Of a DNA stretch of 64,000 nucleotides, positions 25,001 through 37,055 are shown piece after piece; the first letter of the stretch is position 1, and every line of letters starts with the position of its first letter. The notes below the pieces were generated by a model that worked only from the letters and a program-made list of their open reading frames with translations, ran no database searches and had not been told where the DNA came from. The stretch comes from Acholoe squamosa. Taxonomy: Eukaryota; Annelida; Polychaeta; Phyllodocida; Polynoidae. The stretch covers positions 58,734,813-58,798,812 of the forward strand of contig OX439038.1 of NCBI GenBank assembly GCA_949317995.1, written 5' to 3'. Made by a program: the position numbers and the translations under genes.

Positions 25001-26234
25001 TAAAAGAATAGTCGATATAAAAAAGAATATCTATCAGGGGAATGGTTTCTTTTTCGAACTCTGAAAGTCCATTGAAAGTCAGGGGATATGGTAGTTTTCT
25101 CTGACTCACACATGAACTTATCATAAATGCTCAATTTAATTATTTGGATTACATATATTGTCCTATTCGCCACTTCTTCCCACCCTCTACTCCAAAAATA
25201 GTTGAGGATGTGGCGGGGAGCGCGTACGATGCACGTTTTGTCAGGTGTGAGTAGTATACGGTGGGCGGTCTGTCGCTGGCATATACATGCGTCAGAACAA
25301 GAACAGGTGGCCGGCCTGTCAGTGTCACTTATCAACTATAATGTGTAGAGACTGGCAGAGCTCTTCTTGCTTAATGTTCATTCCTTATCTAGTAAACATA
25401 TTTGTACCTAATGCATTTACAGTGTGTATAGACTTAACGGCCCGATCCTTATGTAATCTAATAGTATAGGGATATGATATGAGCAATGGATAGTACACTG
25501 TAAAGAGTTGGGATTATATAACAGGGTTGTTCTATGTAAATCAACACAGGAAAGAACAGTTTTCTCAAATACACTGAGTGTCACTGTTGAGTGACAAGCT
25601 TCTACCTGTAGACACATATGTACTGTGAGTTGTCCTGTATAATTATTACTTTTGCATACCCTAGGCCAGCCAGTCACTCTGTACCAGAGTGACCCATATT
25701 AAAAAGGCTTTACCAAAATAGCCTTACCTCTAGGTCCTGCTACTGGAGGGGGGGGGGGCAACAGTATCCACCATTTGTTAAGAATATATATGCTTATAGT
25801 GCCATCACAATCCAATTATGTTCCCAGAGCTTATCAGAGAATAACCTCAATGGATTCAATCTAACATTGTGCACAACAGATAATGTATAGAGTTATCTGA
25901 GAAGAAACTAGGAACAACCAGTAATATACACCAAAGACACCACACCTGTGTCTAAATTGTATATACAAGTGCCTGGACTCTGAACTTGAAGCTAACATAG
26001 GCCGACCTGTCTTTCGGTTAGTCCAGTGTTAAAACTGACTGACCATGAAATGATTTGGGAGAGACAGTTGTCTACTTCTCTTGCTCCCAGTGATAGCACT
26101 TCACTGGGATTGGAGACTTTCTTGTCTTCATCAGGCATGGATGGTTTATAGTATCAATGCCTGCACAGAGTGCACACATAAAAAATATTATGGGACTATG
26201 TCATGGACTCACCTCACTGGTAGAGTATATATAC

Positions 26235-26640
26235 AATACAATTTTTGTAGATTAACAGCACCTCTAGCTGTAATTCTACACATAGTTTCTGTAAATTTAC
26301 AGCAATAGTTGCTGGAACCTCAGTTGCCAGCAAAAGTTTCTGTAAATTTACAGTATTTTCTGCTGTTAATTTACAGTAAAACTTGCTGTTCATTTACAGA
26401 AAATATCACTGTTATTTTACAAGACATATTTTTGTAATTCTACAACATATTTTCCTGTTAATTTACAGCATATGCTTCTGTAGATCTGAATAATCTTGCT
26501 GTATGGTTACAGTGGTTGTTACTGTATGATTACTGTGGATTGTATTGTAGAATTACAGCAACTCACCTCCTGTAGATGTACAGCAAAATGTATTGGAACT
26601 AAAGTTGCCAAGGGTTTTTGCTGTAAAATAACCCTGGCTA
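26235..26640. repeat. Array of degenerate CTGTAAATTTACAG palindromes
   Basis: Around fifteen imperfect copies of a short self-complementary word (CTGTAAATTTACAG and variants such as CTGTTAATTTACAG) are spaced about 20-30 bases apart. The units are too diverged to be a simple satellite. No coding frame is supported. Confidence 0.7.
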
Positions 26641-29600
26641 CTACTAACAGTGTAAGGTTGGAAAGTGAAAGTGTAGCATGTAACAGCCTATACTCACCAG
26701 TACATGTCCACCAGATTGCATTTATACAATCATCCAGTGGGCACATATATACTGTTGAATAAAATATTGACAACCGGTTGATCAACAATTTTCAAGAATG
26801 ATACAATGTTTTTTAGACGGTAACTTTATGGGACCGTCTAATTGTGGGGCCATCCAACTTTCAGGCACGGAGTCGCGTAAGTTTAAACACAATAACGTAC
26901 AGGTTATGGGGCTTCAATTTTGGCACTGTCAATTAAATATACTATGCATTCTTATTCCCAGAAAATAGACCCTACCCCCATGTTGCACCATGTACACATC
27001 TGTACCCCGCCTCCCCCTCCCCACCCCTTGAATTACCCATGTGCCGCGGCTTATACGCGTTTTTTTACGGTATGTTAGAAGGTGTCGATGCGTACATATT
27101 AAAAGAGTAACCGTGTATGCCGAATTATTACCTCTTGGTATTTTGAATGAGTCTAAGCTAGGCGAGAGGGCAAAACCCAAAACAGCCCACATTGGGAAAG
27201 GTTCAGTAGTACGTACAGGTAATCCCTGAATATCCATACCAATGTTGGTTCTCCCTTTCCTATTCCCTTTCCTGTCAATAAAGTCCTCATAATTATATAC
27301 CCAGGGATATGAAGTTCTTGCAACAATTTTCAACTAAAACATCGGGTGGAATCCCTGTACATGCATGTATAAAGAGAACTGATAAAAGGAACTTACTCTT
27401 ATAACCCCATAACAAGGATCAAACTTAGGTCTAACTTTTCTGACCAATCCAAATGTATGGCGCGATTTTACTCTGTATATAAATGGCTACATTTAGGGTT
27501 TATAAACCCTGTGATCTTCCTGGCTGATTTAAATGGCTGATTTTGATGGGGAGGAGCGGAAGTTGCGGGTGTATACAGGTTCCTTAATAAACTGGAGGTT
27601 GGTCTCCTTCAGGGTACTTTTCGTCATAGCTGGAGTCTTTCTGAAAGCTCAGCGTTCAGTTCACTCTAAATCTTTCAAACTAGTTCCAGCAAGTGGAGTA
27701 GATACCCACCATTAAAGTGAGTATAAGCATGTAATCCGCGATGCAGGGGGTCCTGCTCGTCGATGGAATGCGTCCCAACTTCCGGTGTAAAAGTGCATGT
27801 ACTGTGCCGGGGATAGGTTATAATCATGTGCTTGCGACTTTCGCTGGCTATTCACAACCACATTTATGTTACATGAGAGCTTCTTCGATGGCATTAACAC
27901 AGGTCTGAAATCTCCCCATCACATGACCGGAGGTTTAACGTCTATATCAATTCTAGCACATGTAGGCCTCCAACCATCCGAGGGTTGACGCAAGATCTGA
28001 TGACATATATTTACATTGTATAAAAGTATTGTTCACGAAGACAAAATTTGATATTGTCATAAAGTGTAATATTAATGCGTGGGAGAAACATTCAGCAATT
28101 GTCAATATGTATTTATGATTTATATTACAAACATAGGCATAAAGGATGTATTGTTTACATTAGTTGACCTATACCTCGGCTGCATGAGACGGATAAATCT
28201 TCAATGCATATATTGACATGTGGGGCTTAACATCCTGCATTCCAAACAGTGGAATCGGGATGGGATTGGATGACTTAAGTTATGTGGTGGTATGGCCTGT
28301 TATTTGACTTTTTTCACTTATATAAAGAAATTCGTCATATTCCTTCACACCCGGTATATCATAACATGCATGGGACAACATACGACTAGGGTCCCTCCAG
28401 GTCCTGCAGGTTTCCGATGGGAGCGGCACCCTGACGCATCTTGTTTAGGGATATTACATTCCATATACATGTACCTAAATGTGAAGGATGTCTGTATTTT
28501 GAAAATGAATATGTGATGTTAGAAGTGCAAGCTAGGACCATGTTTCATAATCGTGACTATAGCGTGCGTGTCGCTATTAAATGACAAAGAATGTATTCCT
28601 AGTTCCTCCTTCCTTCAGAATAATTCACTGTAGACCTATGGCTTATTTGGGCAAGTAATTTATATCCATCTTATAAATAGTTATACGGGTGGGGTATAGA
28701 TAGAGTTCACGTCTCCTGTTATCTATGCCTAAAAAGGGGTTATAGTACCCGTCACGACGTATGTAACCCTGTCGATTTTAGAGGGGGGGGGGGTCATATC
28801 GTCAAGTATAGACGTCTTTTATATAATAAGCCAACATGATAAATGATAAATATCAATCACCAAAATTAATATGGATTTCACCCCATAGATGATGCCGACA
28901 TGTAAGACATATAAGGCCAAAAAAAAATAAAAGGTGTGTTTCCATTTACATGGCTCAAAGGGCTAGGGTCGGTAGGTCGGATTTCTTCTCTTTTTTTTTC
29001 TTTTTTTTTTAAAGTTCGTATACCAATGTATGGGCAGATATGTCAGATTCTTTGATTTAACGGTAGAAAATATGAAAAGAACATGGGAAATGTGAAAAAT
29101 GTGTTAGGATATGTATATGTGAAGACCCAGAGAAAATGGATGAAAATCCAAGAAAAATACGAAAAAAAATTGCTAAAAATTCATAAAAATATGAAAAATT
29201 TCTTCAAAACTCTCAAAATAAAAAAAAAGAAACTTAGGATCGGCCCTGTTTTGCTAGGGTCGCTCGGTTAACTGAAAACACACCTCTTTTTTCTTTAGGC
29301 CTAAGGCTAAATCCCCATTACTATACTGCGTAGGCAGTTTATTCAAGTGTATTGAAAGTTAACAGCTTCTAAGGCCACACTTATTTTTTTATTTGGATTA
29401 CGGGCCCCCCGACGTGGAAAAGTCAAAAACCAAAATAAAAACAAAATTTGAAAAAGCAACTTTTATTTCTTCCGACACCCCCTGGCATTTCTATGACACT
29501 TATAGAAAAAGTAGGTGTATTTGGTATTAAATCAAAGCTTATCATATCAGGAATGCATTCATAGTGGTGCCATCTACATTGTAAAGTTAGTTAGATCATA

Positions 29601-30156
29601 TAAGAGGACTATAACAATTAAATTCCCTACATCTAAAGCTACAATCACAGAAAAAAAGAGTTGAAATACATACAGGAATAGGCTAGATCTTTAATATTGT
29701 CACTACAATATGCACATATACCATCCGATACTACAAGACATGGGGAAATGATATATGCATGGTAGGCTCCTGTCTTACCAAGTTCTGAAGGAGTTTCAGA
29801 AAACAGAAAAGCCCCATGCCCGTATACGGATGAATGGTGCCAAATATGGAAAGTAATACTACGCAATCATACCATATTTGGAGGGCGCACTGAATATTCA
29901 TAGGGCACCATGCAGTCGTCACTCCCACGCCAATAATGTACTTTCGGTGTCAGGTATTCGGTCTCCATGCCAACAATTAAAAGCTGGCACCCAGCCAGAG
30001 AATGGCACAGTTCAAGAGCAGACGACAACCAACCATGGCTCAGATTACGCGTGGTTCCGGCGTCACAGACAAAGGCGGAAGTTGTCAGGAACGCTGATCG
30101 ACGCGTGGCGTCAGGACAGGTGGGAGGGTGGCGACATGGGGTCTGGGAGGGGTTAG

Positions 30157-30423
30157 AGGGGGCGGGTCAGACGATTTCATTCATGAATGACGCTCGGGAT
30201 GGTATAAATAGGGCATCCCAACACATGTCGTCATTTGGAAGAAATCCGTTTGTGTCGAGGGCACACGCCACTTAATCACCACTAGCTTTAGGCCCGTGCT
30301 TCAAAAAGGACGTGGGGATACGTACAAAGATAATTTGAACACTACTTATTGGAATATTCTATGGAGTCGAACTTGTACTACACTACCACAGCATAGGACT
30401 TTCTTTTCTCATCTGGACAACCA
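30157..30423 (+). promoter_or_regulatory. Probable TATA promoter and 5'UTR exon of the ankyrin-SOCS gene
   Basis: A GC-box-like GGGGGCGGG (30157-30166) precedes TATAAATA at 30203-30210, predicting a start near 30233. The transcript would run through about 190 bases without a good ATG context to a strong donor CA|GTACGT at 30424. The next matching signal is the acceptor tctttgtag ending at 34169, 18 bases before the ATG of the 421-residue frame. The surrounding 29930-30300 is GC- and CpG-rich compared with its flanks. This is inference from sequence signals only. Confidence 0.38.
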
Positions 30424-33306
30424 GTACGTATTTATTATTTTTATCTCATCTAGAATTTAAACTGGAAGATAGGTCACAAACCAGTATACAAATTTATAAG
30501 TGCCAATTTCATAGGCTATATTTTTTGTGAGTCTGTTTTCAAGAATGCCTATCTTCAATAATGATGAGGATGTTTCCTACGTTATTATGTTATTTCAGAA
30601 AACCTTTCATATGGCACCGATAGGCCGACATCCACGAGTTATTATTTGTGTGAAAGTATTATAGATATATACTTATCATCATGTGATATCCCTCGATTCT
30701 ATATATGTTAACATACAGACCCCCTTTCTAATACCGGATCTTGTATGCCTACATAAAAGACCGTCTCTATTTTATCAATAGATAATGGTATTTACTCATA
30801 TTGTGTTCAAAAGAAGATAGTTGACAAAAAAAAGGAGGTTATGAACATACGGGGCGACCATAGTGAAAAGAGGTTTACATTGACCCATGGTACAGGGACT
30901 TCACTAACCTATTCAGCTTTCATTGTATTTGTCAACATAGTGCTATAAACATGTTATAAATCAATATCAAAATACAAAGAGGATACGAATCATATCACAC
31001 ATTAAGAAGACTTAATACGACTAAATGAGTTAGTGTGTTTTTGTTGGTTTTTTTTTTCTAAATAAAATTATGACTGATCAGAAAGAAGCATTGCTATTCA
31101 TTTGGTAGCTTGGGATTTGGTCTGTGGCTATTATTGGTGTTAATACAGCCCCTAATAGGACCTAATAATCAGCTAATCAGCTTTCCTATAGTCAAGGCTA
31201 AGCTTTATCAGATTAGTGTCATAATCCTTGCACGGGGTATAATATGGCCTCTGGAGTCATTGTGCATCACTCAGTATCATTGAGGTTCCCCTAAAATAGA
31301 GCTAGGGGTATTCACCTGTCTTACCCTATTTTATGATAACACCATTGTGATGAAAGGTAGCATGACTAATCATATCATATAAACAGTAGTTGCTATATAG
31401 AAATCGGTCGGAATAGCCACAAATAAAAGGACCTGACCAATGCAGTGGAACCAGCCCTTCACGTTGTCTATACATGATCTGTGCCCATAAGCCAAAATCC
31501 ATATTGTTGGTTTAGGCATGGACATAAAGCAGAAATCTATGAAAAAAAATATAATCAGTGCTTCATAGACCAAGTATGGGGGATGTACCTCGTACGTGAC
31601 CTGACAGTCGTATAGGCGGCATGCTTCTTCTTTTCTTTTCTTTTTAACTTTTATTATCATTTTCTTTTTACATAAGTGTTTGTTCATCATCTGAGGTGAC
31701 AGTCGGAAAAGACAACACCCGGTTGTGTCACTCCTTCTCGACTTTCGAGAACAAGTCGATCCGATTAGCAGTTGGGGGTCCTCTCCAAGTGACCGGAAGT
31801 GCAGGGATTGTGAGCATTATCAGGGTAATATCATAGGACTACAGTTTTGGACCTTGTGTGGGCAGAATAACATTATGACATGACATGGTTGCAATTTGTT
31901 TTGGTATGATTACATACATTTGAGGCACATCATACATCTCATAGTCAACGCATGGATATATACATATACAAAGCTGAAATCAAGTAGTGTGCCCACCATG
32001 GAACCATGCAGACATATCAGTTTTTAGGAGGGACTCTCTTATACTATATGTTGAATATTTTGTAAATACCCAATCAGATGTATAATATTGAGGCTGATTG
32101 ATTGATTTCATATAATTCCCCCTTTATAGCACAGCTGATACTCTGACTGTGATGACATGAAGGTCTACTTTAGTACGTCATGTTCTATATATTTGGTAGG
32201 GGGTATTCACTTACATATATAGCATGGTCAGTAGACTATGTTCTATATATAAACCACACCATTTCCCCTGATGTCACTAGACATGTATGGACTTGTGATA
32301 TATTAATGTCTTCCTTCTCTCTCATCTTCCTAGTGTGAAAGGTATGACATAAAAGGATGACATAAGTGTTGGAGTAAACGTAGGATGCTTTAATATAATT
32401 GTAGTCTGTGTGTTAAACACATGGGAATCCAAGCAGTCATTTCTATTTTTGATAATATCATGGCTATTTGGATTCAAATGAATATTTCTATAAAACACGT
32501 AATTATACGTCTTTAGAAAGAGTTAGCTTCTTCGACGATAATTTGTCATTTTAAAGGTATCGCCCTTTACCAATTATAGCTAAGTGTGAGTTCACCGGAA
32601 GTGGTAGGCACATGACGCAGGTACTTGGTATGTAGTGGGGGATTGTAAGACATTGAAAGGGGGGGGGGGAGCAGAAAGGGGGAGTGAGGTCCAAATCGCA
32701 TCTTGTTCCGCTCCAGGTACTAGAGGGAATGTATGCTACATCCACCTTAACTGCTGAGGCCCACAAAGACTCTGACTAACAAGCTCTCCGTATGAGATTT
32801 ATAGATGTGGTATATTGGTTATTTTACGATTTCAAATAAACCACATTTTTCACTCTATGAACTTCACCTTCGACTGTATTTAATCGACGTGATAATGACA
32901 CCACTCCCTCCAGTCAGAATGGTTTATTGGTTCTTTAAGAAATATTCAGATTAAGGGGTATCACCCCTTACCGATCCTCTGGTCGCTCCTGTATAGCGCT
33001 TAGTATGGACGTCCTGTGTATCCACTATTTTAAATTTCGCTGGTTGAGGTAAACCCCACTGATAAGACATATCATGCTGGGTACCAGCTCCAGTCCCGCT
33101 TACACCCAATAGGACTCAGTATGGAGGCCTAGAGGAGCCGCCATTTTGAATTTCGCTGGTTGAGGTAAAACCCACTGATAACACATACCATGATGGGTAC
33201 CTTGTCCCTGGTTAACACCCACTTCCAGGGACATGCTGGTCCCATCTTATCAGTTCTTATCAGTGTGTGTCGCCGGAACCAGCTCCAGACCAGCTAGTGG
33301 CCAATA

Positions 33307-33677
33307 TAGTTGGGGATCCAGCTCATCGAGATGGACTAGTGCTGGTGTTGAGAGCAGCACAAGATATCAGACAGGGATCTGGGTAATTTGATAGTGCTGA
33401 TAATGAATCTGAGGTGTGTATCTTCACATCTAGGTCGGAACAAGGTCAAATTAAAGGCCAAAGGTCAAAATTTGAAATTTACTATATAGGAGTGAGAGAA
33501 CTTACTTCCATTCATTAACACTAGAGGTCCTCAGTGCACAATGGATTTCCCATTCATATGTATCCTAAGTTGATTAGGACCCATTGCGATTGCATTGAGA
33601 CCTTTGACATCTTGTGCTGCTCTCAACACCAGGAGATTTTTAAATATTGATATTTGAGCTGGCTGGATCCCCAACTA
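33307..33677. mobile_element. 371-bp TIR element (TAGTTGGGGATCCAGC ends)
   Basis: The ends TAGTTGGGGATCCAGC and GCTGGATCCCCAACTA are inverted copies, and the inverted similarity continues inward through 'gttgagagcagcacaagat' and its complement. Each end begins with TA, consistent with a TA target duplication. There is no coding capacity. It lies in the 5'UTR intron proposed for the ankyrin-SOCS gene. Just upstream, a 50-bp segment ('tttcgctggttgaggtaaa') is repeated at 33034 and 33149. Confidence 0.65.
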
Positions 33678-33978
33678 ATAGTCACACCGTGTGGATATCT
33701 ATGGCCTCACAGTCAGGGCGCCCCTCCAGGATATGGTGGACAGGGTATCGTAGCGTCAGGGGGAAAGAAGAGGGGAGTTGGTATTGTCTGAGATAATCAA
33801 CCACACTCAGCACACTCAGATATTATGTATATATGGACTTATTGGGTCGCCTTTTTATGTTTTATAGATTCATTGAAAGGTCTTTGAGTAAAAGTATAGT
33901 GCACCAATGGCATGTGGAAGAAGGGCTAGGTATATAAAATGCACGCCCAGCGTTCTCCTTCACGTAAATATAGGGGGG

Positions 33979-33979
33979 T

Positions 33980-34052
<73 letters not shown>

Positions 34053-34100
34053 GGGGGGGAGGAAGGGAGGGAGGGATGGAGGGAGGAAGGTAGGGAGATC
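33979..34100. repeat. (GA)n microsatellite and GGGA-rich tract
   Basis: About 34 GA dinucleotides followed by a G-run and GGGA/GGAA repeats. The Glu-Arg-rich open frame across it is an artefact. Confidence 0.97.
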
Positions 34101-34187
34101 CGACTGTGAATGCATTGCCATTATACTTTATATCTTTTCTAATATGTCAATTGATTTTTGTCTTTGTAGGTAATCAAATAATCAACA

Positions 34188-35453
34188 ATGGGTGTGTCAT
34201 GTTCCTCGGGGAGGATCCAACAAATCCTCAAGATTAACGACAAGAAGACCAAGTACTGCGTCTACCAGGCTATTAGGCAGTGCGACGCGCTTACTTTGGC
34301 GCGTCTCCTCCTTTCTCAAACTAACGTCAATGTCTACAATACATGGGGTCTCTCCCCTCTACACGTGGCTTGTGAGATCGGCAACGAGAATCTCGTCCAA
34401 ATACTCATCTCGATGGAAGCTGATGTGAACTTGGCAACACGTGGTGATCAAGGCGCCATTCCTCCACTTGTCTTTGCCGCCGCTAATGGACATTCAGCCG
34501 TTGTTCGGCTGCTCCTGCAGAACGGAGCGTCTGTGGACGCTACAGATGAATGGGGTTGTACAGCCTTGTTTAAAGCAGCCACTTATAACCATCTAGACTG
34601 TGTCAAGGCATTGCTTAAGTATGGTGCCAATCCAGACAAGGCTAACCGCTGGGGAGCGATTCCATTGCAGTACGCCGCCCATCAGGGTCATCACAAGGTC
34701 GTTAGGGCGCTGGTCAGGAGCGGCTGTGATGTGCATTGTAGAGGAGAGAATAATGTACCACCTCCTCTGGTTGTTGCCGCCATGAGGGGCTACCATAGGT
34801 GTGTGTCATCATTACTAGAGGCAGGCGTCAATGTAGACATATCACATGATAACATGGGCGAGACAGCACTCTTCCATGCTATCCGCTACTGCCAACATGC
34901 ACTCAATGAATTCTCCGCCAATTCACAAGCCTCAATGGCCGACAGACTGCGCTGCATTCAGACCCTTTTGGCCCATGGTGCAGAAGTAACCGCAGCTACC
35001 GTTGGACAATTATGTGCTGAAGGATATTTCCCCAATTTTTCATCTGAAACCTCACAGTGCTGGGAATTGCGTCTCATTCGGGTTGTACTGCGCGCAATGG
35101 CTTACAGACAGACGACAAAGGAGACCTTAGCCCTGAGAGCCCTTTACAGGGAAGTGACTATGACTATGGCCGTTAATGTACCCCTCATGACGGAACTCAC
35201 GAATCTCGTCTGCTCAGTAGGATTAGACCCTACAAAAGAGGATGCAGACGCTATACATTATGTTCTTAGTAACGAGGAGCTGGCCAGACTAGGAAAGTTT
35301 AGGAAAAACCCGCGTAGTTTGATGGATAATTGTCGTCTGGTAGTGAGGGCATCAATGGCGGGAAATGTGTTGGCAGGTGTGGACTCCCTCCCTCTTCCCG
35401 CCCTTCTCAAGGACTATGTAACCCTGGAATCTCCTGCCCACTACAGTTTATGA
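34188..35453 (+). CDS. Ankyrin repeat and SOCS box protein (ASB-like), 421 aa
   Basis: A single uninterrupted coding exon. About seven ankyrin repeats cover residues 22-269, for example WGLSPLHVACEIGN at 53 and WGCTALFKAATYNHLDCV at 122. A SOCS box occupies residues 375-412. It has a textbook Elongin-BC box (S-L-x3-C-x3-V, in PRSLMDNCRLVV) and a Cul5 box (LPLPALLKDY). Such proteins are substrate receptors of Cullin-5/Elongin ubiquitin ligases, with the ankyrin face choosing the target. The N-terminus is MGVSCSSGR, a good N-myristoylation site with a neighbouring Cys that could be palmitoylated. This would place the ligase at a membrane, which is unusual for the family. An acceptor (tctttgtag, ending 34169) sits in the 5'UTR, and an in-frame alternative start is not needed. 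AATAAA follows the stop at 35463-35468. The orthologue number within the ASB family cannot be assigned by eye. Confidence 0.92.
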   Translation: MGVSCSSGRIQQILKINDKKTKYCVYQAIRQCDALTLARLLLSQTNVNVYNTWGLSPLHVACEIGNENLVQILISMEADVNLATRGDQGAIPPLVFAAANGHSAVVRLLLQNGASVDATDEWGCTALFKAATYNHLDCVKALLKYGANPDKANRWGAIPLQYAAHQGHHKVVRALVRSGCDVHCRGENNVPPPLVVAAMRGYHRCVSSLLEAGVNVDISHDNMGETALFHAIRYCQHALNEFSANSQASMADRLRCIQTLLAHGAEVTAATVGQLCAEGYFPNFSSETSQCWELRLIRVVLRAMAYRQTTKETLALRALYREVTMTMAVNVPLMTELTNLVCSVGLDPTKEDADAIHYVLSNEELARLGKFRKNPRSLMDNCRLVVRASMAGNVLAGVDSLPLPALLKDYVTLESPAHYSL

Positions 35454-35462
35454 CTACTTAAT

Positions 35463-35468
35463 AATAAA
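35463..35468 (+). terminator. Polyadenylation signal AATAAA of the ankyrin-SOCS gene
   Basis: AATAAA lies ten bases after the TGA stop. Use of this site would give a very short 3'UTR, so a later signal may be used instead. Confidence 0.4.
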
Positions 35469-35963
35469 AATGTTTCTATGGATGCATGACTGTGATAAAT
35501 TAAACATAGATATTCCTATTTAAACATTATACATTTCTCTCGCAAATACATCGTATACGAAGACTCATGTACCGTATGTGCCTATTGCCCTGAAGTCTAC
35601 TATTGATATTTAACTGTGAATAGGCACATGGGAGTTCTCCGACATGTACTTCATGGACACGATCATGCACACTGTATTAAGTACTGGTATTTATTATTCA
35701 ATTGGATTAACATGGGAACTATGATCATTTAATGTTTCCCTGTAGGTACTCATTTAGAGTAGCCTTTACTGATGGTTAGCCTACTGGAGGAGATATGGGA
35801 ATAATGGAGAATGGCACATGGTCACTTGACAAAGATTGAAAATATAAAACGGGGACTACAGGGCCTTGAAAATACATGTATTGCCATTTAAAGCAGGCTA
35901 TGAAATATTGTCATAATAACCAGGTTTTATGATTAGGGGAAAAACGGGAGGATGCCACACGAT

Positions 35964-36170
35964 GATAAGGGCCGTTTTCCACCACCCAATATGGTCCTTC
36001 TATCGGCTGACAACTGCTGTACATGACCACCTCAGCCGACAGGGCTGCCATAGGGTTCAATGGTGGGGCATGGCTCCTGTCAGCCGACGGTGGTAAAACT
36101 ATGGGTCTAGCGGCCAACAGAAGGGCCATATCAGAAGGGCCATATCGGGTGGTGGAAAATGGGCCTTATC
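35964..36170. mobile_element. 207-bp inverted-repeat element
   Basis: GATAAGGGCCGTTTTCCACC at the left is mirrored by GGTGGTGGAAAATGGGCCTT plus ATC at the right. Inner arms ('ggctgac' and 'gtcagcc') also pair. The whole element could fold into one hairpin. No coding capacity. Confidence 0.6.
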
Positions 36171-36777
36171 GGTTCATCACCAAGGCTACATTTCTGCATC
36201 ACGGCGATATGATGCAATCAATAACTAACCCTTGGAGGGTAAATCAGCTGCATGGTTATCATGAATTCAATATAGGACTTGCGGGTCATGTGATTGCGTA
36301 ACATTCGCAAGTATAAGCCAGCCACAACATACTTCTTAGTCTGTAATAATAGTCATGTGACATTCCATTATCTAGTCAGATCATCAACATTTGATGTATG
36401 TGCGATCGGAGCAATAGAGATATCGGTGGCTATATATTTTATACAATGTATGAATCTACACTAAGTATTGTTTAATTCAACACTACTGTATACTGTAATG
36501 TATACTCTGTAGCATTTCGCTAGGGATTTGCTTGAAGTATAGCAAATTCATTGTCATGCATGTGTCAAGCGTCCCCAGTCAAGTCTAGCATTCTTCATGA
36601 CACAATACCCTTTCTGTGTTCAATTGCTATAGTGAATTTATTTTACCACGTTTAAATGGTATGTTTCATTATTTATTAATAAAAGGTTCACAGAGAACAA
36701 TTGAAAAATTCTGTTTCCTTGCCTTAGGGAGTGATCATGTTGGGGGGGGGGGGCTAGGGACGAGAAATGACTTCTGG

Positions 36778-37055
36778 AAGTCATTTCTCAGACACTAAGT
36801 TTTGGGCACCCTGAAACCGTACTGACCTGGCCAGGATCGGAAGGGAATTCTTCATTGTACAGGGTCAATCACTACAATTACAGCAGATACAGAAGAAAAA
36901 GGCATGCACCTGAATAGGCAATTGTATAGGTAATACATGATCACCAAGGGTCAATCACTACGATTGGACTGGATCGTAGGGGTTGTTGAAATCGGAGGGG
37001 TAGGGGTAGGATCATAGTGTTTGAGAAATGGCTAGCAGGGGAGGTAGACTAAAAC
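36778..37055 (+). repeat. Dispersed repeat, partner of 23158-23430
   Basis: Reverse complement of the block at 23158-23430, including 'gggtcaatcactacgattgg' and 'tgagaaatggctagcagg'. It is followed at 37150-37370 by a segment related to 40520-40735, the inverted-repeat element in the sulfotransferase locus. Confidence 0.7.

Larger units (their letters stand above)
21705..30150. other. Long intergenic region, no supported gene
   Basis: No exon with recognisable homology is visible on either strand. Contents include C-runs (22625-22646), a dispersed repeat (23158-23430), a C-rich and (AC)n tract (24800-25000), a CTGTAAATTTACAG-type array (26235-26640) and a decayed TIR end (27045-27073). There is also a short ATG frame at 27533 downstream of a TATA-like sequence. 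Poly-A/T-rich stretches dominate 28900-29500. Confidence 0.5.

Noticed and set aside
24756..25124. Minus-strand frame rich in Gly and Val-Cys repeats
   Set aside because: Caused by the C-rich and (CA)n tract.
29878..30275. Two overlapping + strand frames of about 100 codons in the GC-rich segment
   Set aside because: Long open frames are expected in GC-rich DNA. They overlap in different frames and look like promoter or 5'UTR sequence.
33907..34173. Open frame of alternating Glu-Arg
   Set aside because: Produced by the (GA)n microsatellite; no other coding evidence.
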